Origin: an uncultured Flavobacterium sp.
GTDB taxonomy: Bacteria > Bacteroidota > Bacteroidia > Flavobacteriales > Flavobacteriaceae
Length of the DNA: 18,632 nucleotides
Direction of reading: 5' to 3'
Assembly: GCF_946481155.1 (NCBI RefSeq)
Contig: NZ_CAMLMK010000059.1
Span: 1 to 18,632, forward strand
Shown here: in pieces, positions 13,857 through 18,632 of the stretch
How positions within the stretch are numbered: the stretch's first letter is position 1
Layout: the number at the start of each line of letters is the position of its first letter
The notes under the pieces: model-generated
Database searches by the model: none
The model's input: the letters and a program-made list of their open reading frames with translations, nothing else
What the model was told of the DNA's origin: nothing
Translations under genes and position numbers: made by a program

Positions 13857-15677
13857 ATGTCAGAACCCGAAATTTCAGGATTTACTTTATTCCTTAGGAA
13901 GGGTTTAAAACGTTTGGAATCATTTTTCTTTCTTCTGAAATCAATTTTAACGAGAAGGCAATTCCTGTATTTTTCCTGTGTGCTTGTTGGTATCTCAGCT
14001 GCTTTTGCAGTAATTGTCTTAAAGACATTTGCACATTGGGTTTTCGAGTTCGCCAATTACATAGACAGGATTCTTCATTTGCCGTACAGTAACAGTTTGC
14101 TTCCGGTAATAGGAATAGTACTCACTGCCTGGATCGTTAAAAAATTCCTCAACGGCGACATTGAAAAAGGTACCTCGCATATTATGATTGCCGTAGCTAA
14201 TAAATCGGGAATTATGCCTCGAAAGCAGATGTATGCACAAATTATAACGAGCTCCTTAACCGTGGGCATGGGTGGATCGGCCGGACTTGAATCACCAATT
14301 ACAATTACAGGTGCGGCTTTCGGATCAAATTATGCACAGAAATACCGGCTTAATTACAAAGAACGAACTTTACTCCTGGCCTGTGGTGTTGCTGCAGGAA
14401 TCGCTGCTGCTTTTAACGCACCTATTGCAGGGGTACTTTTTGCTATTGAAGTAATTCTGACAGAAATGAGCATTACGGCTTTTATCCCAATCATGATTTC
14501 CGCAGCTACAGGCGCTTTAGTTTCAACTATAGTCCTCAAGGAAAATATTCTGCTGACTTTCAAAAGTACGCTAACGTTCGATTATTATAATATTCCGTAT
14601 TATATTCTCTTGGGTATTTTAGCAGGATTGGTTTCGGTATATCATGCAAGGAATTTTAGAAAGGTCGAGCATTTCTTCAGTAAATTCAAACCTTATACTT
14701 TTAAAAGAGCTTTATTTGGCGCCTCGCTATTAGCGCTTTTAATTTTCATTTTCCCTACGCTTTTCGGGGAAGGTTTTGAAAGCATTAAAACATTATCTTC
14801 TGCAAATCCGGGCGTTTTATTGGAAAATACGTTTTTGGACGAACATAAATCCAATGAATGGGTTTTATTGGTTTTTATCGGAATGACTTTGATGGTTAAG
14901 GCTATCGCGACCGGACTTACTCTTGGCAGCGGCGGTAATGGCGGAAACTTCGCTCCTTCCCTCTTCGTTGGTTCGTATCTTGGTTTCTTTGTGGCCAAAT
15001 TTTGCCATCTGACGGGAATCGACCGGGATTTGCCAATCAGCAATTTTTCGGTTGTGGGAATGGCAGGCGTTTTGAGCGGATTGTTCCATGCACCGCTTAC
15101 AGCCATTTTTCTTATCGCTGAAATCACAGGCGGTTACGGACTAATGGTTCCGCTCCTGATTGTATCCTCTATCAGTTTTGGGATTTCAAAAAATATGGAA
15201 GGGCATTCCATGGATATCAAAAGCCTTGCACATACCGGGAAAGTTTTCACTACAGATAAAGACAAAAATGTTTTGTCTTCAATAGAATTGTCAGATCTTA
15301 TCCGAACTGATTTTGTTTCGGTGCCAACAACCGCAAAACTGGAAGATGTGGCAACTTTGCTATCTGAAACCCTGCAAAATGTTTTCCCTGTCAGTAACGA
15401 AAAAGGTGAATTTGAAGGCATCATTAATTTTGATAAGCTGCGACCGATAGTTTTCAATGCTTTTCAGATGAAGTATACTCCACTATCCGACGTTATTGAG
15501 TTTCCCAGAGAATGGGTTTCTTATGATGAGATTCTCGATACCGTCCTGGAAAAATTCAAAACAGCCGATTCCGATTTGCTTTTCGTCTTAAAAGAAAAAA
15601 AATGTCTCGGTTACATAACTAAAGTCGACATTCTGGATACTTACCGACAAAAACTGAAATCGTTGCGGATAGAATAA
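13857..15677 (+). CDS. ClC-family chloride channel/transporter with C-terminal CBS pair
   Basis: The 606-aa polytopic inner-membrane protein has a ClC core (about 35-440) and two cytosolic CBS domains (about 480-530 and 545-600). Motifs are G105-T-S-H-I in place of the usual GSGIP; G137-M-G-G-S-A-G-L-E145-S-P, with E145 as the gating glutamate; AAFNAPIAGVLFAIEV (184-199); G357-S-G-G-N-G-G-N-F-A-P-S; and E422-I-T-G-G-Y427, with Y427 at the central anion-site tyrosine. At the position of the internal proton glutamate of E. coli ClC-ec1 (E203), this protein has V199, as in channel-type ClCs. By analogy it may be a Cl- or other halide channel rather than a Cl-/H+ exchanger; this is inference from one position. 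The stop is one base from the stop of the convergent prolyl isomerase gene. No obvious terminator is present. Confidence 0.92.
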   Translation: MSEPEISGFTLFLRKGLKRLESFFFLLKSILTRRQFLYFSCVLVGISAAFAVIVLKTFAHWVFEFANYIDRILHLPYSNSLLPVIGIVLTAWIVKKFLNGDIEKGTSHIMIAVANKSGIMPRKQMYAQIITSSLTVGMGGSAGLESPITITGAAFGSNYAQKYRLNYKERTLLLACGVAAGIAAAFNAPIAGVLFAIEVILTEMSITAFIPIMISAATGALVSTIVLKENILLTFKSTLTFDYYNIPYYILLGILAGLVSVYHARNFRKVEHFFSKFKPYTFKRALFGASLLALLIFIFPTLFGEGFESIKTLSSANPGVLLENTFLDEHKSNEWVLLVFIGMTLMVKAIATGLTLGSGGNGGNFAPSLFVGSYLGFFVAKFCHLTGIDRDLPISNFSVVGMAGVLSGLFHAPLTAIFLIAEITGGYGLMVPLLIVSSISFGISKNMEGHSMDIKSLAHTGKVFTTDKDKNVLSSIELSDLIRTDFVSVPTTAKLEDVATLLSETLQNVFPVSNEKGEFEGIINFDKLRPIVFNAFQMKYTPLSDVIEFPREWVSYDEILDTVLEKFKTADSDLLFVLKEKKCLGYITKVDILDTYRQKLKSLRIE

Positions 15678-15678
15678 A

Positions 15679-16260
15679 TTATCTTTTTATTGTAAGAATG
15701 TTTACCGCGATTTTTTCTTCCTCATCATGTGTTTTTAAAACAACGTAATACCATTTTCTATCCGGCATATCTACTGTGAAAACGTCTCCTTTTTTATGAC
15801 TTTTAATGGCTTTCTCAAATTCTGAAACCATAGTCCCTTCTTCAAACCATCCTAAATCTCCTCCATTCTGATTGTTATCCATTGTATATTGATCCGACAA
15901 TTTTGCAAACGGTACTTTTAATTTTAATTTATTCAACACATCTTGTCTTCGGTTATTGATTTCTTTAACGGAGAGTTTGCTGCCATCAAAATAAATATAA
16001 CTTACCCTAAAACTAAATACTGGCTTTTTATCAAGGATTTTAAAATTATATTCCGAGTCAGCATTTTGATTTACAATAAAATTCTCATAGTCATTTATGG
16101 TATCTCTAGTGGTCGTAAAAGATAAAATTTCAGCTTCTATTTCCGGATGCTTCTCTATAAACTCATTCGCCTGATCGACAGTTTTTATGCTTTCAAGTGA
16201 TTGAGCATTTAAATAAAATATTGAAAATAAAAACACTATGCTGCAATAATATTTTTTCAT
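15679..16260 (-). CDS. secreted parvulin-like peptidyl-prolyl isomerase
   Basis: The 193-aa protein has a Sec signal peptide (MKKYYCSIVFLFSIFYLNA|Q, cleavage near residue 19-20), a linker region, and a parvulin/PpiC-like core from about 84 to 180. The core carries the family's GGDLGWFEEGTMVSEFEKA segment (133-151), KLSDQYTMD before it, and a final strand WYYVVLKTHDEEE. Periplasmic parvulins assist folding of exported and outer-membrane proteins. The frame is open 12 codons further upstream, but the ATG at 16260 starts the signal peptide directly and is preferred. Catalytic histidines are hard to assign: the usual first His of the FxLLVKYHIL-type strand is replaced by RVSYIYF (85-91), so it could be a chaperone-like parvulin with weak isomerase activity. 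It is convergent with the ClC gene and divergent from uvrA. Confidence 0.82.
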   Translation of the reverse strand: MKKYYCSIVFLFSIFYLNAQSLESIKTVDQANEFIEKHPEIEAEILSFTTTRDTINDYENFIVNQNADSEYNFKILDKKPVFSFRVSYIYFDGSKLSVKEINNRRQDVLNKLKLKVPFAKLSDQYTMDNNQNGGDLGWFEEGTMVSEFEKAIKSHKKGDVFTVDMPDRKWYYVVLKTHDEEEKIAVNILTIKR

Positions 16261-16379
16261 TTTATGACACTTTATAGTTGTAAAAAAGACTTGCAATTTA
16301 CTACTATTTTCAAATTACAACCATTTGCATTAACTATTTAATTTCTTTCTCTTCCATACAAAATTAGCGTACAAAACAG

Positions 16380-16387
16380 TACCTTTG
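16380..16387 (+). promoter_or_regulatory. candidate -7 element (TACCTTTG) of uvrA
   Basis: A full TAnnTTTG match lies 27 bases before the uvrA ATG, with a leader of about 20 nt. No strong -33 TTG is seen at usual spacing. No SOS-like (LexA) palindrome is apparent in the 153-bp gap. Confidence 0.45.
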
Positions 16388-16413
16388 CGTTTTGCACAAC
16401 TACTCAACAAACT

Positions 16414-18632
16414 ATGCTAAATTCGGAAGATACTATTGAAGTTTTAGGCGCCCGCGTCCATAACCTTAAAAACATTGATGTCGTTATTCCACGCGAGAAA
16501 CTTGTGGTGATTACCGGGCTTTCAGGTTCGGGAAAATCGTCATTGGCTTTTGATACCATTTATGCGGAAGGACAGCGTCGTTACATTGAAACTTTTTCCG
16601 CGTATGCACGCCAGTTTTTGGGTGGTTTGGAGCGTCCCGATGTTGATAAGATTGACGGGCTTTCCCCTGTAATTGCAATCGAACAGAAAACTACCAGTAA
16701 GAGTCCGCGTTCTACCGTTGGAACCATTACTGAAATATACGATTTCCTTCGATTACTATTTGCCCGTGCAGGAGAAGCCTACAGTTACAATACCGGAGAA
16801 AAGATGGTTTCCTATTCCGATGAGCAGATCAAGGAGCTTATTTTCGAGAATTACAATGGAAAACGAATCAACATCCTGGCACCCATAATCCGTTCCCGTA
16901 AAGGACATTACCGTGAATTATTTGAACAGATTTCTAAACAGGGATTTGTGAAAGTACGCGTTGATGGCGTAATCCGGGATCTGGAATTCGGAATGAAAGT
17001 CGACCGTTATAAAACCCACGATATTGAAACCGTAATCGACCGGATGGCCATCGAGCAAACGGAAGATTTGGATAAACGCCTGACCGAAAGCATCAAGACT
17101 GCGATGTATCACGGGGATGGGATTATGATGGTTATTGAACAGGAAAGCCAGGAAGTACGCTATTTCAGCAGAAACTTAATGTGTCCGACCACAGGTATCT
17201 CCTATCCGAATCCGGAACCGAATAATTTCTCTTTCAACTCACCAAAAGGCGCCTGTCCGCATTGTAACGGATTGGGAACAGTGAATGAAATCAATCTGCA
17301 GAAGATTATTCCAAATCCGAAATTATCCATCAAACAAGGAGGTTTTGCCCCACTTGGCGAACAGAAAAGTACGTGGATTTTCAAGCAATTGGAATTCATC
17401 GGCGAAAAATATGGATTCAAATTAACGGATGCCATTGAAACCATTCCTGAGGAAGCAATGGACATGATTCTTAATGGTGGTAATGAAAAATTCTCAGTGG
17501 TTTCCAAAGTTATGGGAATTACAAAAGATTATAAAATTGACTTTGAAGGGATTTCCAACTTCATCAAAAACCAATATGAGGAAAGCGGTTCTGCTTCAAT
17601 CAAACGTTGGGCAAAAGAATTCATGGACGAAAACGAATGTCCGGAATGTGAAGGCACGCGTTTAAGAAAAGAATCCTTGTATTTCAAGATAAACGAAAAA
17701 AATATTGGCGAATTATCGTCGATGGATATTGATGAGCTGAGTGACTGGTTTGAAAACTTAAACCCACATCTTACCGAAAAACAAAAAGTTATCGCTGTTG
17801 AAGTCGTAAAAGAAATCAAGGCGCGATTAAGTTTTCTTGTTGATGTTGGTTTAAATTATCTGGCATTACACCGAAGTTCAAAATCACTTTCGGGAGGAGA
17901 AGCACAACGTATTCGTCTGGCCACGCAAATCGGTTCGCAGTTGGTTGGAGTGTTATATATTTTGGATGAGCCTAGTATTGGTCTGCACCAAAGAGATAAT
18001 GACAAATTGATTCATTCTCTGGAGCAATTACGCGACATCGGGAATTCCGTAATCGTTGTGGAACATGACAAAGACATGATCGAACGCGCGGATTATGTGA
18101 TTGACATCGGTCCGAAAGCAGGACGTTTCGGCGGCGAAATCATCAGCATAGGAACACCTAAGGAATTATTGAAAGAAAATACAATTACCGCGCAATATCT
18201 TAACGGAAAAATGGAAATTGCCGTTCCGAAGACACGTCGCGAAGGCAATGGGAAATCGTTGAAATTAACCGGTGCCACAGGAAATAACCTGAAAAATGTT
18301 TCTGTGGAATTGCCTTTAGGAAAACTGATTTGCGTAACCGGAGTTTCAGGCAGCGGAAAATCGACATTGATTAACGAAACGCTCTACCCTATCCTGAATA
18401 CGCATTTCTTTAACGCCGTAAAAAAACCGCAGCCTTATAAGAAAATTGAAGGCTTAGAACATATCGACAAAGTAATCGACATTGACCAAAGTCCGATCGG
18501 AAGAACACCGCGTTCGAATCCGGCGACTTATACCGATGTTTTTTCAGAAATACGAAGCCTTTATACGCAAACTCCTGAAGCGATGATCCGTGGTTACAAA
18601 CCGGGGCGTTTCAGTTTTAATGTTTCGGGCGG
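16414..18632 (+). CDS. uvrA: excinuclease ABC subunit UvrA, 3'-truncated by the window edge
   Basis: The frame stays open from ATG 16414 to the end of the window: 739 codons plus two bases of an expected 930-950. UvrA is the damage-recognition ATPase of nucleotide excision repair and works as a dimer with UvrB. Visible motifs are Walker A of the first ABC module GLSGSGKSS near residue 35, [24 protein letters not shown], an intervening CPHCNGLG zinc segment, CPECEGTRL, the ABC signature [13 protein letters not shown], Walker [17 protein letters not shown], and the second Walker [11 protein letters not shown]. The second signature and C-terminal zinc module lie beyond the window. In the first zinc module the expected leading C-x-x-C reads C-P-T-T, so one cysteine is missing. 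It is divergent from the prolyl isomerase gene. Confidence 0.97.
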   Translation, partial: MLNSEDTIEVLGARVHNLKNIDVVIPREKLVVITGLSGSGKSSLAFDTIYAEGQRRYIETFSAYARQFLGGLERPDVDKIDGLSPVIAIEQKTTSKSPRSTVGTITEIYDFLRLLFARAGEAYSYNTGEKMVSYSDEQIKELIFENYNGKRINILAPIIRSRKGHYRELFEQISKQGFVKVRVDGVIRDLEFGMKVDRYKTHDIETVIDRMAIEQTEDLDKRLTESIKTAMYHGDGIMMVIEQESQEVRYFSRNLMCPTTGISYPNPEPNNFSFNSPKGACPHCNGLGTVNEINLQKIIPNPKLSIKQGGFAPLGEQKSTWIFKQLEFIGEKYGFKLTDAIETIPEEAMDMILNGGNEKFSVVSKVMGITKDYKIDFEGISNFIKNQYEESGSASIKRWAKEFMDENECPECEGTRLRKESLYFKINEKNIGELSSMDIDELSDWFENLNPHLTEKQKVIAVEVVKEIKARLSFLVDVGLNYLALHRSSKSLSGGEAQRIRLATQIGSQLVGVLYILDEPSIGLHQRDNDKLIHSLEQLRDIGNSVIVVEHDKDMIERADYVIDIGPKAGRFGGEIISIGTPKELLKENTITAQYLNGKMEIAVPKTRREGNGKSLKLTGATGNNLKNVSVELPLGKLICVTGVSGSGKSTLINETLYPILNTHFFNAVKKPQPYKKIEGLEHIDKVIDIDQSPIGRTPRSNPATYTDVFSEIRSLYTQTPEAMIRGYKPGRFSFNVSG

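Noticed and set aside
14693..15127. 144-codon open frame on the minus strand
   Set aside because: It lies entirely inside the strongly supported ClC gene and its translation has no family features; it is a shadow of codon bias.
1..18632. Mobile element, CRISPR array, tRNA or rRNA in the window
   Set aside because: No transposase or integrase motif, spaced direct repeats, cloverleaf or rRNA-like sequence was found on either strand by eye.

Overview
The window looks like a chromosomal segment of a member of the Bacteroidota, most likely a Flavobacterium-type flavobacterium. The evidence is AT-rich intergenic DNA, mostly no Shine-Dalgarno sequences but A-rich leaders, several upstream copies of the Bacteroidota -7 promoter element TAnnTTTG, and housekeeping proteins (GlmM, AcpH, YaaA, UvrA, a CBS-tailed ClC) of the flavobacterial type. 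No rRNA, tRNA, IS element, integrase or CRISPR array was seen. The genus is an inference from gene style, not from a marker gene.

Layout. 1-2019: a large secreted protein of unknown function on the minus strand, then about 500 bp of AT-rich non-coding DNA. 2020-4690: a small helical protein, yaaA (peroxide stress, minus), a divergent DinB-superfamily gene, and a slipin/stomatin gene closed by a clear terminator. 4691-5092 is non-coding. 5093-5690: an unrecognised 178-aa protein with its own terminator. 5897-9967: the most interesting block, a co-directional set of exported cupin, PAS-histidine kinase, KaiC and KaiB, closed by a hairpin shared with the convergent glmM. 9968-12495 (minus): glmM and a membrane acyltransferase. 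12550-15677 (plus): acpH and an alkD-like gene overlapping by one base, then a ClC-family chloride transport protein with two CBS domains. 15679-16260 (minus): a secreted parvulin-like prolyl isomerase. 16414-end: uvrA, cut by the window edge after 739 codons.

Working hypothesis for the block of interest: KaiC (two RecA-like ATPase domains, all catalytic motifs intact, phosphosite segment T-D-E-G-I-S-S) and KaiB form a KaiA-less Kai module in an apparently non-photosynthetic bacterium. A cytosolic PAS histidine kinase directly upstream is a candidate input or output partner. It is not SasA, because it lacks the KaiB-like sensor domain, and no response regulator is present in the window. A periplasmic or exported cupin precedes the kinase without an intervening terminator. 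Inverted repeats upstream of the cupin could be operator sites. KaiBC modules outside cyanobacteria are known, so the novelty would lie in this particular set of partners and in the sequence peculiarities listed below, not in the presence of KaiBC itself.
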